Part shown: piece by piece, positions 1-6,565 of the stretch
Layout: each line of letters begins with the position of its first letter
Numbering within the stretch: the first letter of the stretch is position 1
NCBI GenBank assembly: GCA_028288395.1
Contig: JAQBNV010000207.1
Coordinates: 1-6,565 of the forward strand
Direction of reading: 5' to 3'
Origin: Adhaeribacter sp.
Lineage (GTDB): Bacteria > Bacteroidota > Bacteroidia > Cytophagales > Hymenobacteraceae
Length of the DNA: 6,565 bases
Notes under the pieces: generated by a model
What the model was told of the DNA's origin: nothing
What the model saw: only the letters and a program-made list of their open reading frames with translations
The model's database searches: none
Translations under genes and position numbers: made by a program

Positions 1-196
1 AGCTATTCTAAAAACCGGGTATAAATCTCTTTCCTGGCTTACGCATTCTGGCGCGACTTCCCTATCAGAATATTTTGAATACGGGCAACCGGTAATTCTT
101 TACCCTGTAGTAAGGCAAATCCGGTAATTAAATTAAAAATATCGCTTAATTTACCTTTCTCAAACGTACAAAACCGAGAACAGAAACTTTTATAAA

Positions 197-1846
197 ATGC
201 CCGCCTACCCGAAAGATTTTAAGATTAGTGGAAAAATAGTAGATGTTTTGCAAGGCCAGGTAATACCCGGAACCTTGGTGGTGACTAACGGTAAAATCGC
301 GGAAATTATACCGGGAGAAACCGATCAGCAAAGATATATTCTGCCGGGATTTATTGATGCCCACGTTCATATCGAAAGTTCGATGCTGGTACCAGCCGAG
401 TTTGCCCGATTGGCGGTGGTGCACGGCACCGTAGCCACCGTTTCGGATCCGCACGAAATTGGTAATGTAATGGGCCTGGCGGGCGTAGAATATATGCTCC
501 GCAACGGAGATAAAGTGCCTTTTAAATTTTATTTTGGCGCCCCTTCTTGTGTACCCGCCACGCCTTTCGAAACAGCCGGGGCCGAAATTACGCCCGAGGA
601 TATAGAAGAATTATTTCAGCGGAGCGAAATTAAATATTTGGCCGAAATGATGAACTGGCCGGGCGTACTGAACCTGGACCCACTCGTAACTCAAAAAATC
701 ACCCTGGCCCGAAAGTTCGGAAAGCAGGTAGATGGACATGCGCCCGGTTTGCGGGGTGAACAGGCCAGCGAATACATCTCCGCTGGTATTACCACCGATC
801 ACGAATGCTTTACCCGCGAAGAAGCGCTGGACAAGCTCGCTTATGGCATGAAAATATTAATCCGGGAAGGCAGCGCCGCCCGTAACTTCGAAGCCCTGAT
901 CGACTTGCTGCCGGATTACCCCGATCACATCATGTTCTGCTCGGACGATAAACACCCCGACAACTTGGTAGAGGGCCACATAAATTTATTGGTAAAACGG
1001 GCCTTGGCCAAAGGCATTGATTTATTTAAAGTACTTAAAGCGGCTTGTGTAAATCCCGTGCAGCATTACGATCTGGAAGTGGGCCTGCTACAACCCGGCG
1101 ACCCCGCCGATTTTATTTTAATTGATAACCTGGCGGATCTAAATGTTTTACAAACTTATATCGACGGTTTTTTAGTGGCCGAAAACGGCCGTACCCTGCT
1201 GCCGTTTACGCCCAGCGAAGTAATCAATAATTTTAAGGCTACCCCGCAAACAGCTGCTGCGTTTAAGATACTAATTTCCGAACAAACCGCTTTTATTCAG
1301 GTAATGGAAGCCTACGACGGTCAGTTGATAACCGGCAGTACGCGGGTAGCCGCTAACATCCAAAACGGCGAAATCGTACCGGATATCGAAAATGACATTC
1401 TGAAACTGGCCGTGGTTAACCGATACCAGGACAGCAAGCCGACAGTAGCTTTTATCCGGAACTTTGGTTTAAAAGAAGGTGCCATTGCCTCTTCGGTAGG
1501 CCACGATTCGCATAATATTCTGGCCGTTGGCGTAGATGATGAAAGCATTTGCCGCGCCGTGAATTTAATTGTGCAAGCCAAAGGTGGTATAGCAACGGTT
1601 AGTCCCCGTACCGAAAAAATATTGCCCTTGCCGGTAGCCGGCATTATGTCGCCCGCTGACGGGTACGAAGTGGCCCGGTCTTATGCCGATTTGGACCAGA
1701 TGGCAAAACTGATGGGCAGCAACCTGGCCTCGCCGTTTATGACTTTATCTTTTATGGCCTTGCTGGTTATTCCGGCGCTGAAACTAAGCGACCAAGGATT
1801 GTTTAACGGAGAATCATTTACCTTTACTTCTTTGGTGATTGATTGA
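197..1846 (+). CDS. ade: Adenine deaminase (Ade family, amidohydrolase superfamily)
   Basis: Predicted to hydrolyse adenine to hypoxanthine and ammonia in the cytoplasm (purine salvage). The 549-residue protein has the family's usual length and two-part layout. The amidohydrolase part holds the metal-binding motif PGFIDAHVHIESSM (residues 50-63; His56, His58, Glu60), Glu150, DGHAPGL (179-185; His181), TTDHE (199-203; His202) and MFCSDDKHPDNL (246-257; Asp250/Asp251). The C-terminal adenine-deaminase domain holds ASSVGHDSHN (431-440), the HDSHN signature that separates Ade from other amidohydrolases such as dihydroorotase. There is no signal peptide. ATG 197 is the first ATG in the frame: the frame is open back to a TAA at 134 without another ATG. 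The upstream sequence is A-rich with no Shine-Dalgarno site, as usual in Bacteroidota. All catalytic motifs look intact. The gene is convergent with the next one, 21 bases away, and no purine genes adjoin it. The family is seen directly in the motifs; the metal (Fe or Mn in known members) is family knowledge. Confidence 0.96.
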   Translation: MPAYPKDFKISGKIVDVLQGQVIPGTLVVTNGKIAEIIPGETDQQRYILPGFIDAHVHIESSMLVPAEFARLAVVHGTVATVSDPHEIGNVMGLAGVEYMLRNGDKVPFKFYFGAPSCVPATPFETAGAEITPEDIEELFQRSEIKYLAEMMNWPGVLNLDPLVTQKITLARKFGKQVDGHAPGLRGEQASEYISAGITTDHECFTREEALDKLAYGMKILIREGSAARNFEALIDLLPDYPDHIMFCSDDKHPDNLVEGHINLLVKRALAKGIDLFKVLKAACVNPVQHYDLEVGLLQPGDPADFILIDNLADLNVLQTYIDGFLVAENGRTLLPFTPSEVINNFKATPQTAAAFKILISEQTAFIQVMEAYDGQLITGSTRVAANIQNGEIVPDIENDILKLAVVNRYQDSKPTVAFIRNFGLKEGAIASSVGHDSHNILAVGVDDESICRAVNLIVQAKGGIATVSPRTEKILPLPVAGIMSPADGYEVARSYADLDQMAKLMGSNLASPFMTLSFMALLVIPALKLSDQGLFNGESFTFTSLVID

Positions 1847-1867
1847 TAAAAACACCGGTGGAAAAAC

Positions 1868-2620
1868 TTAGGGGAGCTGGGTGCAAAAAGCCAGTAATTT
1901 TTTTAAGTCTTCTTCTTTCTGTAAATCAACCCGGTTGTCTTTCATAAATCGCTCAACGGCTGGTTTATGTTTAGAAAATATTTTCAGAATATTGGCTTTG
2001 GTCGCCAAAAAGAATTGATTGTTCTGGTCAGCCACATAGTAACTTGCTCTTTTTGCTAAAACCAAATATTCATTAATATTCAAATGCTTAATTTGCCCGT
2101 TTACGGCATAACTGCCATAATTGGTGGTAGCGGAGGCATTCGAATATTGGTCGTAAGCCACACCGCTGGCTTTATCTGAAGTTTTAAACTTCTGGGTTAT
2201 CAGGAGCTTTACCGTATTATAATCAGCAATTAACTCCCCAAAACTTTTATTTTCCGGATCGTAGTAAAATTTAGAGTCACCAATAGCCACCAATTTCACC
2301 AGGTATAAATTATCCAGGGCCAGGGTATCGCCTTTGGGGCCGATAAAATGCATTTCGCCCAGTAACTGGTTATAGTTAAGATTTCCTTTGGCGGGGCTGC
2401 CGGAATTGTATTGGATAACCGCTTCCTGGAAAGCAGGAAAACGGTAAGCCACATCCTTAAAATCATGACTGCCAATTTTACCGCCTACTTTTACTTTTAT
2501 CCGCTCGGTGTCCTGGGCAAATCCTTTCGAGAGGCAAAAAAAACAAATTAGCAGCAAGCTCAATATTTTCAAGCCGAAGCAATTGCCGGCTGCGCTTAAA
2601 GCTTCTTTTTTGTTTTCCAT
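1868..2620 (-). CDS. Exported protein of unknown function (250 aa)
   Basis: I do not recognise a named function. The protein starts with a long N-region (residues 1-18, with Lys4, Lys5 and Lys18), then a hydrophobic stretch (LKILSLLLICFFCLSKGFAQ, 17-36) ending in GFA|Q, which fits a Sec signal peptide cut by signal peptidase I near residue 35. Cys26 and Cys29 lie inside the hydrophobic core and do not form a good lipobox, so a lipoprotein is less likely. The mature part has no membrane segment. It contains LNYNQLLGEMHFIGPKGDTLALDN (81-104, key residues Gly88, Gly97, Asp98), a Ser/Tyr/Asn-rich middle (155-172), and a charged C-terminus, KDNRVDLQKEEDLKKLLAFC (227-246). The 'Lys-Glu-Glu-Asp-Leu-Lys-Lys-Leu-Leu' ending recalls small exported proteins common in Bacteroidota; this is recollection, not a search result. 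ATG 2620 is the only start placing the signal peptide at the N-terminus. It is transcribed away from the DUF892 gene, and a shared role is not indicated. Confidence 0.85.
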   Translation of the reverse strand: MENKKEALSAAGNCFGLKILSLLLICFFCLSKGFAQDTERIKVKVGGKIGSHDFKDVAYRFPAFQEAVIQYNSGSPAKGNLNYNQLLGEMHFIGPKGDTLALDNLYLVKLVAIGDSKFYYDPENKSFGELIADYNTVKLLITQKFKTSDKASGVAYDQYSNASATTNYGSYAVNGQIKHLNINEYLVLAKRASYYVADQNNQFFLATKANILKIFSKHKPAVERFMKDNRVDLQKEEDLKKLLAFCTQLP

Positions 2621-2852
2621 GACCTTGTTATTTTTCCGAAGAAATAATTTTTACCACCCTATATGGCAGTTCATTTGGCAGTATCGAAATAAATATGGTT
2701 CTGCTGACCTGTAACCGACAACTTACTGTTTTACAGCTTCTTCTATCAGAAAGATAAGCAATTCGCCTTTGAATTACAAGGTGTAGATATCCTATTAACG
2801 GTTCAGGAATATCTTCTTTAAAATAATAGAAAACAGAACCAACTCCCGCCGG

Positions 2853-2893
2853 ATTGACCCGTAACATAAAGGGTTTAAAATTTTGTTTAACCC
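2853..2893 (+). promoter_or_regulatory. Possible promoter overlapping an imperfect palindrome before the DUF892 gene
   Basis: An inverted repeat, GGGTTTAAA (2871-2879) and TTTAACCC (2886-2893), has eight matching bases per arm, one extra T in the left arm and a six-base spacer. It ends 15 bases before the ATG at 2909. Its centre overlaps AAATTTTG (2878-2885), one base off the Bacteroidota -7 element TAnnTTTG. ATTG (2853-2856), one base off the -33 element TTTG, lies 21 bases upstream, within the spacing tolerated by that sigma factor. Together they could be a promoter with an overlapping operator. The match is weak and AT-rich sequence produces such matches by chance. The rest of the 288-base divergent region (2621-2908) shows no convincing gene or promoter, including none for the minus-strand gene starting at 2620. 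Confidence 0.25.
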
Positions 2894-2908
2894 GAAGAAG
2901 ATAAAATT

Positions 2909-3430
2909 ATGGCTGATTTAAAAGATTTGAATGATTTGCTTTATCACGAAATACAGGTTTTGTACAGCGGTGAAGAACTCCTGATCGCTGCTTTGCCCCG
3001 GATGATAGAAAAAGCCCAGGACAGCTCGCTGAAAGCTGCTTTTACGCAGCACCTCGACGAAACAAAACAACAACTTGAGCGCTTGAAACAAGCTGCCGAA
3101 CTGCTGAACATTAAATACGAAGGAGATGGCAATCCCAGTATGAAAGGCTTGATTGCCGAAGGCGAAAAAGTAATGCATAAAGATGCCACTCCCGAAGCGA
3201 TGGATGCTGCTTTAATCTGCGGCACGCAAAAAATAGAGCACTATGAAATTTCGGGCTACGGCACGGCGGCCCACTTGGCCGATGGCTTAGGCTTTAAGGT
3301 AGTAGCCGAGCTGCTACGCCAGACCTTGCAGGAAGAACAAAATACTGATACCAAACTAAACGATTTGGCCAAAACGAATATTAACCGCAAAGCGGCACAG
3401 GCCACGGAAGCTAGTGTTACCCCAGTTTAG
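2909..3430 (+). CDS. Ferritin-like DUF892 protein (YciE/YciF family)
   Basis: A 173-residue cytoplasmic protein, the usual size for the DUF892 family, which folds as a rubrerythrin/ferritin-like four-helix bundle and often belongs to stress regulons. The typical N-terminus is present (DLLYHEIQVLYSGEELLIAALPRM, 9-32), followed by helices with candidate metal ligands at the expected spacing: Glu14 and Glu22/Glu23 in helix 1, His48 and Glu51 in helix 2, the Glu-His-Tyr-Glu motif (110-113) in helix 3, and Glu142/Glu143 in helix 4 (LLRQTLQEEQNTDTKL, 135-150). No signal peptide or membrane segment is seen. The tail after about residue 158 is polar, Ala/Thr-rich and probably disordered. ATG 2909 puts the conserved first helix right at the N-terminus; an A/G-rich stretch (2894-2906) precedes it. 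It is transcribed alone, divergent from the exported protein and convergent with the GH3 gene. The true biochemical activity of the family is not settled, so metal binding or oxidative-stress protection is inference. Confidence 0.93.
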   Translation: MADLKDLNDLLYHEIQVLYSGEELLIAALPRMIEKAQDSSLKAAFTQHLDETKQQLERLKQAAELLNIKYEGDGNPSMKGLIAEGEKVMHKDATPEAMDAALICGTQKIEHYEISGYGTAAHLADGLGFKVVAELLRQTLQEEQNTDTKLNDLAKTNINRKAAQATEASVTPV

Positions 3431-3530
3431 TTTTTAGAGGAGGCTGGACAAGATTTATAATCTCGTTGGACAGAGCCCCAGATTTTTAATCCGATAGTAT
3501 TCTAATAATTATCCTGGAACAACACTTGTT

Positions 3531-3595
3531 TTTACTAATCAAAAAAAGGAGGATAGCAAATTAATATTTGTTATCCCCCTTTTTTGATTAGTAAA
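3531..3595. terminator. Long bidirectional hairpin terminator between convergent genes
   Basis: A near-perfect inverted repeat: left arm 3531-3560, loop TTAATA (3561-3566), right arm 3567-3595. Aligned by hand, 27 positions are Watson-Crick pairs, one is a G-U pair, one is an A-C mismatch, and the left arm has one extra A. The inner stem (GGAGGATAGCAAA against TTTGTTATCCCCC) is flanked by seven A on the left and six T on the right, so each strand reads stem then U-run, as in an intrinsic terminator working in both directions. The A/T tracts continue into an outer 10-base arm pair (TTTACTAATC / GATTAGTAAA), which makes the stem longer than most terminators. It ends eight bases before the TAA of the GH3-lactamase gene and starts 100 bases after the DUF892 stop. 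Confidence 0.85.
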
Positions 3596-3603
3596 ATATT
3601 TTA

Positions 3604-6565
3604 TTACCGGCTGGCCTGGGCTTTGGCTGCTTCCGCAATGGCGTCGTAAATAACCTGTTGGACAGCCGTGCGGGTATTCAGCTGGCTCAATTTATTATTG
3701 TTACGGGTGGGATTAACCCGGTTAGACAAAAAGACATAAACCAAATCGTATTTGGGATCGACCCAGGTGAAAGTACCCGTAAAGCCGGAGTGCCCGAAGC
3801 TTTCGGGGCTGGCGCCTTTGGCGGCATTGCCATTCTCAACGTACGGCGAATTAATGCGGTCGAAACCCAGTGCCCGTCGATTGGTGGGGCAAAACTGACA
3901 ACCGGTGTAGGTATTGAGGGTGGCTTCGCTGATGTACCGGCGGCCGGCAACCTGGCCTTTTTGTAAATACATCTGCATTAATTTCGCTAAATCGTTGGCG
4001 TTGCCAAACAAGCCGGCGTGGCCCGATACGCCACCCAGCATGGCCGCGCCCTCGTCATGTACAGTGCCGTGCAGCAACTGCTTCCGGAACAACGAATCGT
4101 ATTCGGTGGGCACAATCCGGTTATGCGGAAAATGCTTTTCGGGAGTAAAGGTAAGTGTTTGCGCCCCTAAGGGCTTGTAAAAATTCTCTTTCAGGTAATC
4201 TTCAAATTTCTTGCCTGTCAGTCGCTCTACAATAACCGGATACAGGTAAAAAGACAAATCGCTGTACACATAACCGGCCTTCTCATTCAGCGGCGATTCT
4301 TTTATTTGCTTGTATATTTTTTTGTGGTAGTTGCGGTGCATGTACAGGTTCTGCGCTACTTTTATCGGGAACCGGGCCGAGGAATCGGCTTTGAAGGTAA
4401 ACCATTTGAATTTTCCATTTTTCTTAACGGTATTTTGCCAGAACGGAATCCAAGCTTTCAGCCGGGCCTGGTGGGCCAATATTTCTTTAAACACCAGGTT
4501 TTCTTTGCTGGAACCCCGGAACTCGGGCAGGTATTCGCCTACGGTTTTATTAAAATCAAATTTCCCTTCGTCCTGCAGTTTCATGAGGGCCGCAATAGAG
4601 GTACTTATTTTGGTTACCGAGGCCAGGTCGTAAATATCGGTATTGGAAACCGGCATTTTATTTTCGTAAGTGTGGTAACCAAAAGACTTCTGGTAAATAA
4701 CATTACCGCCTTTAGCCACCAGTACCTGCGCGCCCGGAATAGCTTTTTCCCGGATAGCCAGCTGCACCAGCGAATCGATACGGCTAAAAGTTCTGGAACT
4801 AAGACCAATATCTTCGGGCGAGCTATATTTAAATTGGCCACCACCCGTAGTAGTTACGCCCATACTGGCCTTATAAACCGATGTAGATGTAACCGGTAAA
4901 CGGCCCTGGGAACCTATTCCGCCAAAAATAATTTCGGCGGCTACTTCCTGCGCATTCACTGATTCCTGGTAGGCCATAATAACGGCATTCAGCTTTTCCA
5001 GGTCCTGGAACTTAGCCGAAGAATAGGCATTCCCGAAAATACTTAATATAGTTTTTTTGCCTTTAGCCAGCTCTTTTACAAACACCACCGTTTCGGCACT
5101 TACCCCATAATTGCCGGCCGGCCGCGTACTTAAATCGTGAACGCCCGCAATAATCAAATTATACTTTTGCAACTGATTTTTCAGGTCACGCAGGTAATCG
5201 ATGGAGGCGTTGGCCGGCAGAAAGAAATTAGTAGTAGGTGCGTAGCGGTTTAGCATCTGCTGAAATGGCGTTGCGGTTTGGGTACCAATAGAAAGGGCCG
5301 CGATCCGCAAAGTATCCAGGTTCTTTACCGGCAGGGCATTGCGCTGGTTGCGCAGCACCGTTACCGACATTTCCGAGAGTTTACGGTTAATGAAATTACC
5401 CATCGGGTTGTTTAAATCCTGGTACAGGTTTTTCAACGCTACTGGTTTAAACTGATGCAGGCCGGCCCAATATTTAGCCGCTAATATTTTTTTTACCCGC
5501 AAATCAATTTCTTCCTGCGTTATTTCCTTTTTGGTGATCGCTTCGCGGATTAAAGTAATCGCCAGCGATACATTCTCCGAAAACTCAATAATATCGTTCC
5601 CGGCCAATATTGCTTTTACATCGGCTGTTCCGTTCGGGAAATTATTCGTTACGCCTTTCATATTCATGGCATCCGAAATAACCAATCCTTTAAAACCCAG
5701 TTCGTTTTTTAATAAATCGGTAACAATGGGCTTAGACAAGGTAGAAGGCAGGTTTACCGTAGTATCAAGCGCCGGAATATTCAAGTGCGCTACCATCACG
5801 GAACTTAGCCCTTGCCGCATCAGCTCTTTAAACGGGTACATTTCCAGGGTATCGAGGCGCTTGCGGTTATAGTAAATTTTAGGCAAGGAATAATGCGAAT
5901 CTACGTCGGTATCGCCGTGGCCAGGAAAGTGTTTAGCGCAGGCCAGGATGCCTTTATCCTGCATGCCTTTCATGTAGGCCGCCCCTTTACGGGCCACATT
6001 TTGCTTGTTTTCGCCGAAAGACCGGAAGTTTATAACGGGGTTATCAGCGTTATTATTTACATCAATCACCGGGGCAAAATTGATGTGCATGCCAATGCGT
6101 TTAAACTGGCGGGCCACCTCGGCACCCATGTCGTAAATAAGTTTATCGTCCTGAATGCCGCCCATGCTCATCTGGTAAGGAAATTTAACGGTACTATCCA
6201 GGCGCATCCCCAAACCCCACTCAGCATCCATTGCAATGAGCAACGGCACTTTGGAAATACTTTGGTAGCGGTTGGTGAGTTTGGCCTGCCGCACCGGCCC
6301 GCCCTGAAAAAAGACCAGGCCACCCACTTTATGCTGAGCTATCACGCTGGCAATAGAATCTTCGAATCTCTTGTTCCGGTTAGAATAGGCGGCCACCATT
6401 ATCAACTGGCCAATGCGTTCATCGGGGCTAAGGGTTGCAAATACCGAATCGACCCAATGCTGATTTGTTTTGAGAAAAGGTGGTGCAATGTCGACCTTGG
6501 GGATTACCGGCTTAACCGGGGTACCGGCTTTTTTGGTTTGGGCAGTTGCCGCAAAAAGAATACAA
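3604..6565 (-). CDS. Exported NagZ-type GH3 beta-N-acetylglucosaminidase fused to a serine beta-lactamase-fold domain (5' end outside window)
   Basis: The frame runs off the right edge; 986 residues are visible (residue 1 = codon 6562-6564). It opens with the end of a signal peptide (CILFAATAQ, 1-9) and a Lys/Pro-rich linker, so the enzyme is exported. GH3 N-domain (about 36-370): FAPVIDVNNN, the NagZ signature KHFPGHGDTDVDSH (211-224) with the Asp222-Ser-His224 acid/base dyad, and nucleophile Asp298 in GLVISDAMNMKG (codon 5671-5673). GH3 C-domain (about 400-558) ends in GRLPVTS. Beta-lactamase/class C-type domain (about 593-978): SVTK (Ser649, Lys652; Ser codon 4618-4620), YSD (767-769) and GHSGFTGT (924-931). 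By family knowledge the first part cuts N-acetylglucosamine from muropeptides or related glycans; the second could be a DD-peptidase or esterase rather than a resistance enzyme, which is inference. A TTG at 6403-6405 could be mistaken for the start, but lies inside GH3 motif RIGQLIMV and would remove the signal peptide. It ends with tandem TAA codons. Confidence 0.94.
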   Translation of the reverse strand, partial: CILFAATAQTKKAGTPVKPVIPKVDIAPPFLKTNQHWVDSVFATLSPDERIGQLIMVAAYSNRNKRFEDSIASVIAQHKVGGLVFFQGGPVRQAKLTNRYQSISKVPLLIAMDAEWGLGMRLDSTVKFPYQMSMGGIQDDKLIYDMGAEVARQFKRIGMHINFAPVIDVNNNADNPVINFRSFGENKQNVARKGAAYMKGMQDKGILACAKHFPGHGDTDVDSHYSLPKIYYNRKRLDTLEMYPFKELMRQGLSSVMVAHLNIPALDTTVNLPSTLSKPIVTDLLKNELGFKGLVISDAMNMKGVTNNFPNGTADVKAILAGNDIIEFSENVSLAITLIREAITKKEITQEEIDLRVKKILAAKYWAGLHQFKPVALKNLYQDLNNPMGNFINRKLSEMSVTVLRNQRNALPVKNLDTLRIAALSIGTQTATPFQQMLNRYAPTTNFFLPANASIDYLRDLKNQLQKYNLIIAGVHDLSTRPAGNYGVSAETVVFVKELAKGKKTILSIFGNAYSSAKFQDLEKLNAVIMAYQESVNAQEVAAEIIFGGIGSQGRLPVTSTSVYKASMGVTTTGGGQFKYSSPEDIGLSSRTFSRIDSLVQLAIREKAIPGAQVLVAKGGNVIYQKSFGYHTYENKMPVSNTDIYDLASVTKISTSIAALMKLQDEGKFDFNKTVGEYLPEFRGSSKENLVFKEILAHQARLKAWIPFWQNTVKKNGKFKWFTFKADSSARFPIKVAQNLYMHRNYHKKIYKQIKESPLNEKAGYVYSDLSFYLYPVIVERLTGKKFEDYLKENFYKPLGAQTLTFTPEKHFPHNRIVPTEYDSLFRKQLLHGTVHDEGAAMLGGVSGHAGLFGNANDLAKLMQMYLQKGQVAGRRYISEATLNTYTGCQFCPTNRRALGFDRINSPYVENGNAAKGASPESFGHSGFTGTFTWVDPKYDLVYVFLSNRVNPTRNNNKLSQLNTRTAVQQVIYDAIAEAAKAQASR

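Noticed and set aside
89..129. Direct repeat CCGGTAATT at 89-97 and 121-129 as a regulatory pair.
   Set aside because: Nine bases, only two copies and a 32-base spacing in AT-rich sequence; similar words recur in the window's coding regions, so chance is a sufficient explanation.
152..159. TACCTTTC as a -7 promoter element for ade.
   Set aside because: It is one base off the consensus, but no TTTG-like -33 element is found at a proper distance upstream.
2508..2714. A 68-codon plus-strand frame overlapping the signal-peptide region of the exported protein.
   Set aside because: It is antisense to the coding region for the signal peptide and has no protein-like conservation that I can recognise.
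2628..2867. A 79-codon minus-strand frame in the divergent intergenic region.
   Set aside because: No recognisable motif, an Arg/Ser/Ile-rich composition unlike the neighbours, and it fills the space expected to hold the promoter of the exported protein. A real small gene cannot be fully excluded.
3604..4814. The beta-lactamase-fold domain as an antibiotic resistance determinant.
   Set aside because: It is fused to a NagZ-type wall glycosidase and has the YSD and HSG motif variants common in DD-peptidases and esterases of this fold; nothing in the sequence points to beta-lactam hydrolysis.
4306..4899. A 197-codon plus-strand open frame inside the GH3-lactamase gene.
   Set aside because: It lies fully antisense to a region with clear beta-lactamase-fold motifs, has no recognisable domain, and is explained by the codon use of the real gene.
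6403..6405. A TTG as the start codon of the GH3-lactamase gene.
   Set aside because: The frame continues upstream to the window edge and encodes the start of the GH3 domain, a linker and part of a signal peptide, so the true start is outside the window.

Overview
The window looks like a stretch of ordinary chromosome from a member of the Bacteroidota, most likely the Cytophagales (Hymenobacteraceae or Adhaeribacter type). The evidence is indirect. Starts are A-rich and lack Shine-Dalgarno sites, signal peptides end in '..AQ', and the domain fusion in the last gene is typical of Bacteroidota. No tRNA, rRNA, CRISPR array, transposase or phage gene is visible.

Layout, left to right: (1) positions 1-196 are the region upstream of ade, possibly with the last 41 codons of an unidentified plus-strand gene ending at 127; (2) 197-1846 (+) is ade, an adenine deaminase; (3) 1868-2620 (-) is a secreted protein of unknown function, convergent with ade and separated from it by 21 bases; (4) 2621-2908 is a divergent intergenic region with no convincing gene, whose right end carries an imperfect palindrome and a possible promoter; (5) 2909-3430 (+) is a ferritin-like DUF892/YciF-type protein; (6) 3431-3603 is a convergent gap holding a long, near-perfect hairpin (3531-3595) that best fits a bidirectional terminator; (7) 3604-6565 (-) is a large exported enzyme joining a NagZ-type GH3 beta-N-acetylglucosaminidase to a serine beta-lactamase-fold domain. 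Its start lies beyond the right edge.

The four genes do not form an operon: orientations alternate (+, -, +, -), so each probably has its own promoter. The roles are purine salvage (ade), an unknown envelope function, a stress-type ferritin-like protein, and peptidoglycan turnover outside the cytoplasm. I see no evidence of a new multi-gene system. The features most worth a second look are the three-domain NagZ-lactamase fusion, including its Arg in a usually Gly position, the long hairpin at 3531-3595, and the palindrome before the DUF892 gene.
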